Source: Opitutia bacterium (GTDB lineage: Bacteria; Verrucomicrobiota; Verrucomicrobiia; Opitutales; Opitutaceae). Taken from it: a stretch of 64,000 nucleotides of DNA. The DNA is taken from contig CANGCX010000002.1 in assembly GCA_947452315.1 (NCBI GenBank), forward strand, positions 24,296-88,295, read 5' to 3'. The translations under genes were made by a program, and so were the position numbers. Position 1 is the first letter of the stretch, and every line of letters begins with the position of its first letter. This document shows positions 45,287 to 54,321 of the stretch, in pieces. The notes below the pieces were generated by a model. That model was not told the DNA's origin, made no database searches, and saw only the letters and a program-made list of their open reading frames with translations.

Positions 45287-46279
45287 ATGACTTGGTCTCA
45301 ACTCGACTGGAACGCCCTTGATCGCTTGCGCGCCGGATTTCTATCCGGCTCAGCCGCCGAGGGCCCATACTGGCAAAGCCCTTCCGATCTCGCTAGCTAT
45401 GATTTTACCTATGGTAACCGCATCGGCTGGAAATGGGACGCGGTCCTCGCCGAACTGCGTCTGCGCAAATGGCGTCCGATTGCCCGCACCTTACTCGACT
45501 GGGGTTGCGGTAGTGGCGTAGCTGCTCGCCGCGTACTGTCCGCCTTCGGCGGCTCTGAGCACTTCACCCAACTCCACGTCTGGGACCATTCGGGCCTCGC
45601 CGTCGATTTTGCCGTCTCCGCCGCTCAGGCCGAATTCCCGAAGCTCAACGTCGCGCCTGCTTCTTCCGAAATGCTCCAAGGCGACGCGCCTATTGGCCTA
45701 CTCGTTATCAGTCATGTACTCAACGAACTCAATCCCGCCGCCCGCAACCAACTCGACGGTTTGATCGCTCGCTCCGCCGAGGTACTCTGGGTCGAACCCG
45801 GAACTCACGAGGTCAGCCGCCAACTCGGCGCTATCCGCGAAAGCCTCCGTGACAGCTTCAACGTAATCGCGCCCTGCACCCACTCCAGCGCCTGCGGTAT
45901 GTTTCTAAGCGATCATACGCGAGATTGGTGCCACTTCTTCGCGCCGCCACCCTCCGAAATTTTCGCCACACCTGATTGGGTTAAATTTGGCCAACGCGCC
46001 GGCATCGACCTCCGCAGCCTCCCGTACGCCTTCTTCGCCCTCGACCACGCATCCGCCCCGCCGTCACCCGCCAATCTTTCGCGCATCATCGGGCGTCCGG
46101 AACACTTTAAACCCTACGCCCGTTTCCTCAATTGTGATTCAAATGGCCTCAAAGAACTCGAGCTTCTAAAGCGCTCCGACCCCGCGCTCTACAAACAACT
46201 CGACCGCGCCAAAGGCCCACTTCTTTACCGCTGGAACCGCGAAGTAGATAAAATTCACGGGGGAGAGCCACTCACTTAA
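45287..46279 (+). CDS. Rsm22-like methyltransferase family protein
   Basis: A 330-residue protein resembling the Rsm22 family, which in mitochondria acts in small-subunit ribosome assembly. The SAM motif is LLDWGCGSGVAARRVLSAF, followed by the motif IV-like LVISHVLNELNP. Downstream is a cysteine set (APCTHSSACGMFLSDHTRDW, then CHFF), matching the Cys-rich signature thought to bind an iron-sulfur or zinc centre. The substrate in bacteria is uncertain. The ends of the run of genes 42.3-46.3 kb are close enough to suggest one transcript. Confidence 0.8.
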   Translation: MTWSQLDWNALDRLRAGFLSGSAAEGPYWQSPSDLASYDFTYGNRIGWKWDAVLAELRLRKWRPIARTLLDWGCGSGVAARRVLSAFGGSEHFTQLHVWDHSGLAVDFAVSAAQAEFPKLNVAPASSEMLQGDAPIGLLVISHVLNELNPAARNQLDGLIARSAEVLWVEPGTHEVSRQLGAIRESLRDSFNVIAPCTHSSACGMFLSDHTRDWCHFFAPPPSEIFATPDWVKFGQRAGIDLRSLPYAFFALDHASAPPSPANLSRIIGRPEHFKPYARFLNCDSNGLKELELLKRSDPALYKQLDRAKGPLLYRWNREVDKIHGGEPLT

Positions 46280-46341
46280 TAGAATGTTACTTTCCGCCCT
46301 TTTTCTCTCGCCCAACCCGCATAATCTTTCTCGCTAGCACC

Positions 46342-47382
46342 ATGATTTTCCCGCGTCTTGCACTTATCACACTTGCCTTAGTAGCGCAGCTGTCTGCTGC
46401 CTCCCGCGCCAAGCCGACACGGCCCGACGCCAGTGACCTAGGCTCATACAAAGGGGCGATAGTCATCGACGCCGCTACCGGCAAAACCCTGTTTGAAAAC
46501 AATCCCGACGTGGTCACCCCGCCCGCGAGCATGACCAAGCTTATGACGTTCGCTGTGCTTTACGACAAAATCGCAGACAAAACCATCACCCTAGGCACCC
46601 CCGTCACCGCAGACGCATCAGACGCCAAGATGGGCGGCACCCAAGTGTTTCTAAAAGAAAAGGAAGTCTTCTCCGTGGAAGAATTACTTTATGCCATGAT
46701 GATTCAGTCAGCGAATGATGCCGCACACGCCCTCGCTCGCGCTTCCGCCGGCTCCGTCGAAGGCTTCGTCGAATTGATGAATGCCAAAGCCCGAGCGATC
46801 GGCATGAACCATACCACCTTCCGCTCGCCGCACGGTCTTCCACCGACCAGCCGTCGTATCGCTGATGGCGATCTCACCACTCCGCGTGATTTCGCTCTGT
46901 TGTGCTCGTACCTGCTCCAAAAAACCGACGTCCTGACGTACACTTCCGTCCGAAAACGCGACTTCGGGGCATCCCGACCCGGTGGCCCACAGCACATGGA
47001 AAATCACAACAAACTCCTCGGCAAAGTGAACGGCGTCGATGGCCTGAAAACGGGTTACACTGTTGGCGCGGGCTATTGCCTAAGCGCGACCGCAATTCGC
47101 AACGGCCACCGCGTCATCGTTGTAATCATGGGTTCATTCGGGAAAAATGGTGAAATCGATAAAGGCCATTCGCGTGACCTAAAAACCGCCGATCTGATTG
47201 AAAAAGGCTTCGCCTCGATCTCTTCCAGTTCTGCGCCCTTCGTAGCCTCGCCCAGTACCAACAACGCCGGCAGCACCAATGAGTCCAATCTAAGCGCAGC
47301 GCCTCTTTCAACAGCCGAAAAAAAATCTGCTGGGCCGAACGAATCCGTGATCAAATTCTCACTACCGCCGGTCAAAAAATAA
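46342..47382 (+). CDS. D-alanyl-D-alanine carboxypeptidase (PBP5/6 type)
   Basis: A 346-residue exported enzyme that trims the terminal D-Ala from peptidoglycan stem peptides. It has a signal peptide (LALITLALVAQLSAASRA). The three S11 motifs are all present: SxxK in PPASMTKLMTFAV, SxN in MIQSANDAAHAL, and KTG in GLKTGYTVGAGYC. The C-terminal about 80 residues are Ser- and Asn-rich (SPSTNNAGSTNESNLSAA) without the amphipathic anchor helix of PBP5, so membrane attachment is unclear. It ends 14 bases from the opposing metal-transporter-like gene. Confidence 0.92.
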   Translation: MIFPRLALITLALVAQLSAASRAKPTRPDASDLGSYKGAIVIDAATGKTLFENNPDVVTPPASMTKLMTFAVLYDKIADKTITLGTPVTADASDAKMGGTQVFLKEKEVFSVEELLYAMMIQSANDAAHALARASAGSVEGFVELMNAKARAIGMNHTTFRSPHGLPPTSRRIADGDLTTPRDFALLCSYLLQKTDVLTYTSVRKRDFGASRPGGPQHMENHNKLLGKVNGVDGLKTGYTVGAGYCLSATAIRNGHRVIVVIMGSFGKNGEIDKGHSRDLKTADLIEKGFASISSSSAPFVASPSTNNAGSTNESNLSAAPLSTAEKKSAGPNESVIKFSLPPVKK

Positions 47383-47396
47383 AACACAGGCGCCGC

Positions 47397-48128
47397 TCAA
47401 TGCTCGTGTTTCAAAACGAGCATCAGCACGCCAAGCACCGTGAAGATCGCCCCTAGTAAAGCTGCCTCGTAGCGCTCGAATTGTTTCACTTCGAAACGCT
47501 CAAGACCTATCAAAGTTAGCCACGTAAATAGCAGCATTCCGAGCAAGGTTGCCACCGCCAAAATACCACTGAGAACGAAAAAACCGCGCCAACCAAATTG
47601 GACGCCCGATAGGTAAACCGGCAAAAAACCTTCGCACGGCGATAGCGTGAGCATCACGAACAAGCCACTGATCGCCGCCCAATCGCCCGCTTTTTTTGAG
47701 GCCAAAGGACTCTCCTTCAGTTCCACATCCCAGTGGCTGTTCTCATGTTCATGTCCATGCCCGCAATCCGCACTGGGGCGATGCTGCCCACCCAACAAGT
47801 GATGATGCCGCACGCCATCACCGCGAAATTGTTGCCAGAAATAGAACATCCCAATCGCGATCAATAATCCTCCCACGATCCACGTAAAAAGTTCTCCAGC
47901 GTGTTCGTCTAACTGGAAACCAAACCACGCGATTCCCAAACCAAGTAGACTCGTCAAAGCCACGTGACCGAGCCCAGCGAACACGGTCACCGCAAGCGTC
48001 TTCCATCGGTTCCAATTCCGCGCCCGCGCTACGAGCACAAATGGCAACCAATGCGTCGGAATAGCGGCATGGAAAAACGCCACAGTGAATCCAGTGATGG
48101 CGATGGTCGTGAGCACAGGTGATTGCAT
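47397..48128 (-). CDS. His-rich integral membrane protein, possible metal-ion exporter
   Basis: A 243-residue protein with about six membrane spans: AITGFTVAFFHAAIPTHWLP, TVFAGLGHVALTSLLGLGIA, ELFTWIVGGLLIAIGMFYFW, and three more after residue 150. A loop between the third and fourth carries a strongly His-rich run (VRHHHLLGGQHRP, CGHGHEHENSHW). This layout fits Ni/Co exporters of the RcnA type or related TauE-like carriers. No HX4D signature is certain, so the ion and the direction are inference. The gene overlaps no neighbour and is convergent with the carboxypeptidase gene. It is divergent from hemF. Confidence 0.7.
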   Translation of the reverse strand: MQSPVLTTIAITGFTVAFFHAAIPTHWLPFVLVARARNWNRWKTLAVTVFAGLGHVALTSLLGLGIAWFGFQLDEHAGELFTWIVGGLLIAIGMFYFWQQFRGDGVRHHHLLGGQHRPSADCGHGHEHENSHWDVELKESPLASKKAGDWAAISGLFVMLTLSPCEGFLPVYLSGVQFGWRGFFVLSGILAVATLLGMLLFTWLTLIGLERFEVKQFERYEAALLGAIFTVLGVLMLVLKHEH

Positions 48129-48288
48129 GTCGATTTAGTCAGCCAGCACGGGAGGCGCCAGCCTGTCGAACGTGAACCATAACAAAGTCGTCAAGCTCCC
48201 ACCCCGTTTAAACCTATCCTCTTACCTAAATGACCGCGAAATAGTTTACTTGAGGTCTTTTCCAGCATACACAGTTAAACTGATAGTT

Positions 48289-49242
48289 ATGCCCCCCGAC
48301 CTCGTCGCCGTAAAAACCTATCTCCTTGATTTACAGGAGCAAATTTGCGCGGCTCTCGCCAACGAAGACGGCAGCACACAATTTAGTGAAGATGTGTGGA
48401 CACGCACCGAAGGCGGTGGTGGCCGCACCCGCATTCTGGCCGAGGGAAAGGTTTTTGAAAAAGCCGGCGTCGCGTTCTCACACGTCCATGGCAACCAACT
48501 CCCGGCCTCTGCAACCGCACACCGCCCCGAACTCGCCGGGCGCGCTTGGGAAGCGATCGGGGTTTCGCTGGTGATTCATCCACGCAATCCCCACGTACCG
48601 ACGAGCCACGCCAACGTCCGCTTCTTTGTAGCCCAGAACAAAAATACGGCGCCTATTTGGTGGTTCGGAGGCGGATTCGATCTCACTCCTTACTACGGTA
48701 ACGTTAACGACGCCGTAAACTGGCACCGCACGGCTCGCGATGCCGTTGCTCCTTTCGGGGCATCGCTGCATGCGCGTTTCAAAAAAACCTGTGACGATTA
48801 TTTTTTCCTAAAACACCGCGGTGAACCCCGCGGTGTCGGAGGCTTGTTCTTCGACGATTTCAGTGAACTCGGTTTTGACCAAAGTTTCGCTCTCACCCGC
48901 GCCGTCGGAAATGCGTTCATTCCCGCCTATCTTCCGATTGTGGCTCGCCGCAAAGCCACGCCTACGACAGAATCCGAGCGTAACTGGCAACTTTACCGGC
49001 GCGGACGTTATGTTGAATTTAATCTAGTCTGGGACCGTGGGACCCACTTCGGCCTACAAAGCGGCGGACGCACCGAATCCATCTTAATGTCAATGCCTCC
49101 ACTCGTTCGCTGGGACTACGCCCACACACCCTTAGCCGGTAGCGCCGAAGCGCATCTGCACGAAATCTTTCTCCAACCGCGCGATTGGGCCAATCTCAAT
49201 GCTGCGGAAATCGCCGCGCTCGAATACCGGTTATTAAAATGA
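48289..49242 (+). CDS. hemF: Oxygen-dependent coproporphyrinogen III oxidase
   Basis: A 317-residue heme-biosynthesis enzyme that decarboxylates two propionates of coproporphyrinogen III using O2. I chose the ATG at 48289 ([19 protein letters not shown]), as the extension to 48172 is not conserved-looking. Signature parts are [33 protein letters not shown] and [15 protein letters not shown], all typical of HemF. Length is near the E. coli enzyme (299). The stop overlaps the hemE start by four bases (ATGA), so both are translated together. HemF needs oxygen, which supports an aerobic lifestyle. Confidence 0.95.
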   Translation: MPPDLVAVKTYLLDLQEQICAALANEDGSTQFSEDVWTRTEGGGGRTRILAEGKVFEKAGVAFSHVHGNQLPASATAHRPELAGRAWEAIGVSLVIHPRNPHVPTSHANVRFFVAQNKNTAPIWWFGGGFDLTPYYGNVNDAVNWHRTARDAVAPFGASLHARFKKTCDDYFFLKHRGEPRGVGGLFFDDFSELGFDQSFALTRAVGNAFIPAYLPIVARRKATPTTESERNWQLYRRGRYVEFNLVWDRGTHFGLQSGGRTESILMSMPPLVRWDYAHTPLAGSAEAHLHEIFLQPRDWANLNAAEIAALEYRLLK

Positions 49243-50270
49243 ACTCTCGCGAACGTTTCCTCGCCGCCTGCGCCTGCCAAACACTCGAGCGCCCACCACT
49301 CTGGGTCATGCGTCAAGCCGGCCGCTATCTACCCGAATACCGCGCGCTCAAGGCAAAATCCTCTTTCCTCGAAATGGTTCGCACGCCGGCTCTAGCCACA
49401 GAGGTAACTCTACAACCGCTAAGGCGCTTCGCCCTCGATGCCGCGATTTTATTTTCCGACATTTTAGTAATACCCGAAGCACTCGGCCAACCTTATGCGT
49501 TCCGCGACACCGGTGGTATCGCCATGGGCTACAGGCTGGATACTAGGACCCAGATCGATGCGCTCTCCCCGGCCCACGCCATCCTGGATAAACTTTCTTA
49601 CGTCGCAGAGTCCATTGCACTGTTAAAAGCCGAGCTCGCCGGCAACCACGCGTTGCTCGGCTTCGGCGGTTCGCCGTGGACGCTAGCGACTTACATGGTC
49701 GAAGGCGGTAGCTCCGATGACTTCGAGCGAATCAAAACGCTTTTTTACACCAATCGCGCAACGTTTGACGCGCTTCTGGAAAAACTCACCTCCGCGATCA
49801 TCGTATATTTTCAAATGCAGATCCGCGCGGGTGCCGATGCGATTCAAATTTTCGACAGTTGGGGCGGCCTCATCGCTGGCACTGACTATGAAGCTGCCTC
49901 CCTAAAATGGATCCGGCAAATCATCGCAGCCCTACCCCAGGATTTCCCAGTGATTCTCTATGCGAAAGGAACAGCCTCGCAACTCACCGATCAGGCTTTT
50001 TCGGGAGCGCGTGTACTGAGCGTCGACTGGACCTGCGATCTCGCAGTCGTGCGTCGAACTCTCCCGGCCAACATAGCCGTCCAAGGCAATCTTGACCCCA
50101 TCTTGCTCAACACCACGCCCGAAATTGTGCGCCGCGAAGCTACACGATTACTCGAATCCATGCGCGGCACAAATGGACATATTTTTAATCTCGGTCACGG
50201 CATTACGCCTCAGGCCAAAATTGAATGCATGGAAGCGCTCGTCGATACCGTGACTGGCTGGCGCAACTAA
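49239..50270 (+). CDS. hemE: Uroporphyrinogen decarboxylase
   Basis: A 343-residue enzyme that decarboxylates the four acetate side chains of uroporphyrinogen III to coproporphyrinogen III, the substrate of HemF. I chose the ATG at 49239 ([20 protein letters not shown]), which overlaps the hemF stop. The first signature is [16 protein letters not shown] and the second [17 protein letters not shown] third conserved block, [14 protein letters not shown], ends the enzyme with the substrate-binding histidine. The order hemF-hemE reverses the pathway order. No other heme gene is in the window. Confidence 0.96.
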   Translation: MNSRERFLAACACQTLERPPLWVMRQAGRYLPEYRALKAKSSFLEMVRTPALATEVTLQPLRRFALDAAILFSDILVIPEALGQPYAFRDTGGIAMGYRLDTRTQIDALSPAHAILDKLSYVAESIALLKAELAGNHALLGFGGSPWTLATYMVEGGSSDDFERIKTLFYTNRATFDALLEKLTSAIIVYFQMQIRAGADAIQIFDSWGGLIAGTDYEAASLKWIRQIIAALPQDFPVILYAKGTASQLTDQAFSGARVLSVDWTCDLAVVRRTLPANIAVQGNLDPILLNTTPEIVRREATRLLESMRGTNGHIFNLGHGITPQAKIECMEALVDTVTGWRN

Positions 50271-50301
50271 GGCGGCTGGCTGAGATTTTATCGCGGAGCC
50301 A

Positions 50302-51345
50302 CTACGGTGTTTTCACACCAACCTCGTACACGGCATTCCAGTTTTTCACGATGTCATGCACCACGACACTGCCGACGCGATAGGCAGATTCCAAAGACGG
50401 CAACCAGCCCGCGTACTCGGCCTGCAAACTTTGCACTACTCCCTGCGCTGGCGCCGGCCTACAATAGTTACTACCTGTGCGTAGAAACAGCAGACGCTGA
50501 AAATCTACTTTACCCATCTTGCTTAGCTGCGTGATCGCCGTCGCAATGCCCTGATCCTCCATATTACTCATCACAAAATTCGCTTCGCCTTTGGTCCACA
50601 ATTTCGACCAGTCGTTCGCCCACTGCGTCAGCGCCGCGCCGTGCCAATAACGGCATGAACCGAAGCTATCGCCCAGCAGCACAAATGGTGGTCTCTGGGC
50701 ATTGGGAAAACCCTGATAAGTCGCGCGGTAAGCTTGCATGTCCGGCGTGTCGACGAGCACCACATTCTTTGTCAGCGTAAACGCCCGCTGCACCAGAGCC
50801 GGATTTAACGCGTAACTCATTGCGTCGGGCTCCCAACCTTCGTTTTTTGGGATCTCATTGGGTTTTTTGGCGCCAATCGGAATGATCGCGTACGGCCACG
50901 TTTTATCCGCCTCGCGGCTGTCGATTTCGTAGGCGATATCGCCATCCACCACAAACCGCGCCCACGCCGCACTTCCTAGCGATGCATCTGCCGGATCGAC
51001 GCCTGCGATGCCGTTAACTAGCCAATAGGCTTTCGAAAAATCAAATCGTGGATCTAGCACAAGTGCCATAATTTGATTTGCCGCGCGCACGGTGGTACCG
51101 CTGACGACGCCGAGCACGCCCTCGCCATTGCTCAGCACCGGATGCTTTACCCCAGGCACCGTAATTCGCTCCGTCCACCTTTCACGTTCAGCCCAAAACT
51201 GAAACTCTCCCGGCTTATCGCCCGTGTCGGCCCCGCTCTCGAAGGTGGTGACCACGACAACCTTGATCACCATAGGTTTTTCCACCGCTTTCACACTAAT
51301 CGTTAAGGCTAAAATCAAAGCGAACTGTAGGCAGAAATTTTTCAT
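50302..51345 (-). CDS. Exported purine nucleoside permease (NUP) family protein
   Basis: A 347-residue protein; I chose the ATG at 51345 (MKNFCLQFALILALTISVKA), which starts a signal peptide; the same frame extends to 51438. It matches the NUP family (PF06516): VVVVTTFESGADTGDKPGEF, YWLVNGIAGVDP, SAAWARFVVDGDIAYEIDSR, VMSNMEDQGIATAI and LFLRTGSNYCRPAP. Family members include fungal purine nucleoside permeases, but the fold is a nucleoside-phosphorylase relative, so an extracytoplasmic binding or cleavage role is more likely for an exported bacterial copy. It converges on hemE and is divergent from ileS. Confidence 0.85.
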   Translation of the reverse strand: MKNFCLQFALILALTISVKAVEKPMVIKVVVVTTFESGADTGDKPGEFQFWAERERWTERITVPGVKHPVLSNGEGVLGVVSGTTVRAANQIMALVLDPRFDFSKAYWLVNGIAGVDPADASLGSAAWARFVVDGDIAYEIDSREADKTWPYAIIPIGAKKPNEIPKNEGWEPDAMSYALNPALVQRAFTLTKNVVLVDTPDMQAYRATYQGFPNAQRPPFVLLGDSFGSCRYWHGAALTQWANDWSKLWTKGEANFVMSNMEDQGIATAITQLSKMGKVDFQRLLFLRTGSNYCRPAPAQGVVQSLQAEYAGWLPSLESAYRVGSVVVHDIVKNWNAVYEVGVKTP

Positions 51346-51449
51346 TGAACCCACCTTTGCAGTCCTTGTGCCAAAACCCACCTTTTTCGCTCTTGGAACG
51401 CTCCTTGACTCCCCCCACGCTAGACCTACCTTCCGCACCTTTTCCCGGT

Positions 51450-54296
51450 ATGGCGCAAGACCTGAAAGACACCCTCCAGCTTCCTAAAACAGATTTCGCT
51501 ATGCGCGCAGGTCTCGCTCAACGCGAACCCGGCCGCGTTGCCCATTGGGAAAACATTGGTCTTTACTCGCGCCTCCAGCAAAACCGAGCCCAAGCTGAGA
51601 AAACGTTCGTGCTCCACGACGGTCCGCCGTTCACCAACGGAGACGTTCATATTGGCACAGCCCTCAACAAGACACTCAAGGACATCACGCTGCGCTACAA
51701 AACCCTCCGCGGTTACAGGACGCCCTACGTCCCTGGCTGGGACTGCCACGGCCTGCCCATTGAGCAAAAAGTCACCCGAGAGCTACGCGAGAAAAACGAA
51801 TCCGTTACCACCGCCGAGCTCAGAGCCCGTTGCGACGCCTTTTCCGAATCCTGGATCGCCAAACAAACCGCTCAATTCAAGCGCTTGGGCGTAGTCGCCG
51901 ACTGGGCCCACGAGTACAAAACCAAAGCCCCCGCTTTTGAGGCTGATATTCTTCGCACGTTTGCCGCATTCATCGAAAAGGGCCTCGTTTATCGCAGCAA
52001 AAAACCCGTGTACTGGAGCATCCCGTTTGAGACCGCGCTGGCCGAAGCCGAGATCGAATACAAGGACCACACTTCGATCGCGATTTGGGTGAAGTTTGCC
52101 GTACCCGCTACTGAGGCCGCGAAATTTAAACTCCCTTCAGACAAACCTCTTTTCGTTGTCATCTGGACGACAACGCCCTGGACGATCCCCGCCAATCTCG
52201 CAATCGCACTCCACCCTGAAGTAGACTACGTAGTCGCCGACACCGGCACCGAACGCATCATCGTCGCCCAAGCCCTGCTCGGCTCCGTACTCGCATCGGC
52301 CAAAATTGAGACTCCAGCAACGATTCTGGCCACCCTCAAAGGCGCTACACTCGAGCACCTCGCCCCACGACACCCGTTCATCGACCGCGCCTCGCCTGTG
52401 GTTCTAGCCGACTACGTCACCACGGATAGCGGTACTGGCGCCGTACATACTGCCCCCGGCCATGGCGCTGAGGACTATCTTACTGGCCTGAAGTACAAAT
52501 TAGAAATTTATTGCCCCGTAGGCGATGACGGTCGCTACCTTGACGATGGTAAAGTCCCCGCCGATCTCGTCGGCATCTCAACCCTAGAGACCGTCGAAGA
52601 CCTCACCGCAAAAAAGCCTTCCCCGGCCAATCTCGCGGTCCTAAAAAAACTCGCCGAAACTGGGGCGCTTCTCGCCAAAGCCAAATATCCACACAGTTAC
52701 CCACACTGTTGGCGTTCTAAGACCCCGATTATTTTCCGCGCGGTCGACCAGTGGTTTGTTTCCCTCGACAAAGCCGACACCCGCGCAGCAGCCCTCGCCG
52801 CCATCAAAGAGGTTCAATGGATTCCCGGTTGGGGCGAAGCCCGCATCCGAGGAGCCGTCGAATCCCGGCCCGATTGGTGCATCAGCCGTCAACGATCCTG
52901 GGGCGTGCCCATCCCGGCCTTTTTCGACGACAAGAAAAACGCCTACCTCGACGCTAACGTAGCCCGCTCCGTCGCAGCGAAAATAGCCCGTGAGGGCACC
53001 AATTTTTGGTACAATGCCACCGCAGCCGAAATCCTCGCTGGCATCGCTTTGCCCGCTGCCTGGCCAGCGGCCGAGGCTCTCACCTGCGGCCGTGACACGC
53101 TTGATGTCTGGATTGATTCCGGCTCATCGCACGCTGCAGTTTTGCGCACCCAACAAGGCGCCACCCAATGGCCCGCAGATCTCTACCTTGAAGGCAGCGA
53201 CCAACACCGTGGTTGGTTCCAATCATCCCTTTGGACAAGCATCATCGCCTTCGGCGGGGCTCCTTACAAAGCCGTGCTTACGCACGGCTTCATCGTCGAC
53301 AAAGCTCGTCAGAAAATTTCCAAAAGCAGCACATATCAAAAACCACAAACAAGCGACGCCTACATCGCCACCCATGGTGCCGATGTCATTCGCCTCTGGA
53401 TCGCCTCCCAAGATTTCCGCGACGATATCCCTGTTGATGACGAAATTCTAAAAAATGTCGGCGAATCTTACCGGCTTTTTCGCAACTGCTTCCGTTACCA
53501 ACTTTCCAATCTATTCGATTTCAACTTCGCTAAAGACGCCGTCACTGTCGACCAGATGGACGCGCTCGATCGCTGGGCGTTACACCAGACGGCTACACTG
53601 CTTCGCGAAACCACCGCCGCCTACGACGCCTACGAATTCCACCGCGTCTACCAGCTGTGTAATCAGTTCTGCGCGGTCACCCTTTCAGCCGTATATCACG
53701 ACATCCTAAAGGACCGCCTCTACACCCTCGGCACTAATAATCCTCAGCGTCGCTCCTCTCAGACCGCGATCCACCACATCTTCCGCACCTTGGTCAAAAT
53801 TCTTTCACCGATTTTGACATTCACAAGCGACGAAGCCTGGTCCTACGCTGTAGCGAACACCGAATACAGCCCAGATTCCGTTCATCTCCAAGACTGGCCC
53901 GTCGCCCCAGCCAATTGGTCGGACTCCACGCTAGAAACCGATTTTACCACCCTTTTAAAGGTTCGCGCCCAAGTCACTGAGGCAATCGAACCCCTACGCG
54001 CCGCGGGCCAACTCGGCAAATCACTCGACGCTGCCGTCACCATCAGCGCCGCTTCCGACGACGTTTCCCTCGCCGTACTGGAACGTCACCGCAACTTTCT
54101 GCCTGAGCTCTTCATCGTTTCCGCCGTATCGATTACCTCGACCACGGCAGGTGCGACACTCACCGTTGCCGTCCGCCCCTGCGCTGAACTTGGCCACCGT
54201 CGCTGCCCACGTTGCTGGCGCTCCGTCCCGTCACTCATCGCGACCGACACTTTCGGCGAAATATGTCCACGTTGCGTTCAGTCACTGATCGCATAA
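51450..54296 (+). CDS. ileS: Isoleucyl-tRNA synthetase
   Basis: A 948-residue class I enzyme that charges tRNA-Ile. I chose the ATG at 51450 (MAQDLKDTLQLPKTDFAMRA); a longer frame from a TTG at 51345 overlaps the divergent gene. The HIGH motif is in GDVHIGTALNKTLKD. The editing domain follows (GCxxxTG-like region around TDSGTGAVHTAPGHG). The KMSKS site is KISKS in KARQKISKSSTYQKPQ, a tolerated variant without the usual following GN. The C-terminal zinc motif (CAELGHRRCPRCWRSV and CPRCV) is complete. No T-box leader is visible in the 104 bases upstream. Confidence 0.97.
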   Translation: MAQDLKDTLQLPKTDFAMRAGLAQREPGRVAHWENIGLYSRLQQNRAQAEKTFVLHDGPPFTNGDVHIGTALNKTLKDITLRYKTLRGYRTPYVPGWDCHGLPIEQKVTRELREKNESVTTAELRARCDAFSESWIAKQTAQFKRLGVVADWAHEYKTKAPAFEADILRTFAAFIEKGLVYRSKKPVYWSIPFETALAEAEIEYKDHTSIAIWVKFAVPATEAAKFKLPSDKPLFVVIWTTTPWTIPANLAIALHPEVDYVVADTGTERIIVAQALLGSVLASAKIETPATILATLKGATLEHLAPRHPFIDRASPVVLADYVTTDSGTGAVHTAPGHGAEDYLTGLKYKLEIYCPVGDDGRYLDDGKVPADLVGISTLETVEDLTAKKPSPANLAVLKKLAETGALLAKAKYPHSYPHCWRSKTPIIFRAVDQWFVSLDKADTRAAALAAIKEVQWIPGWGEARIRGAVESRPDWCISRQRSWGVPIPAFFDDKKNAYLDANVARSVAAKIAREGTNFWYNATAAEILAGIALPAAWPAAEALTCGRDTLDVWIDSGSSHAAVLRTQQGATQWPADLYLEGSDQHRGWFQSSLWTSIIAFGGAPYKAVLTHGFIVDKARQKISKSSTYQKPQTSDAYIATHGADVIRLWIASQDFRDDIPVDDEILKNVGESYRLFRNCFRYQLSNLFDFNFAKDAVTVDQMDALDRWALHQTATLLRETTAAYDAYEFHRVYQLCNQFCAVTLSAVYHDILKDRLYTLGTNNPQRRSSQTAIHHIFRTLVKILSPILTFTSDEAWSYAVANTEYSPDSVHLQDWPVAPANWSDSTLETDFTTLLKVRAQVTEAIEPLRAAGQLGKSLDAAVTISAASDDVSLAVLERHRNFLPELFIVSAVSITSTTAGATLTVAVRPCAELGHRRCPRCWRSVPSLIATDTFGEICPRCVQSLIA

Positions 54297-54321
54297 GCTT
54301 TAATCACCCACCAAAACTCCC

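Noticed and set aside
51346..51449. Possible T-box leader before ileS; likewise before tyrS at 62037-62232.
   Set aside because: No AGGGUGGNACCGCG core or specifier loop is visible in either region.
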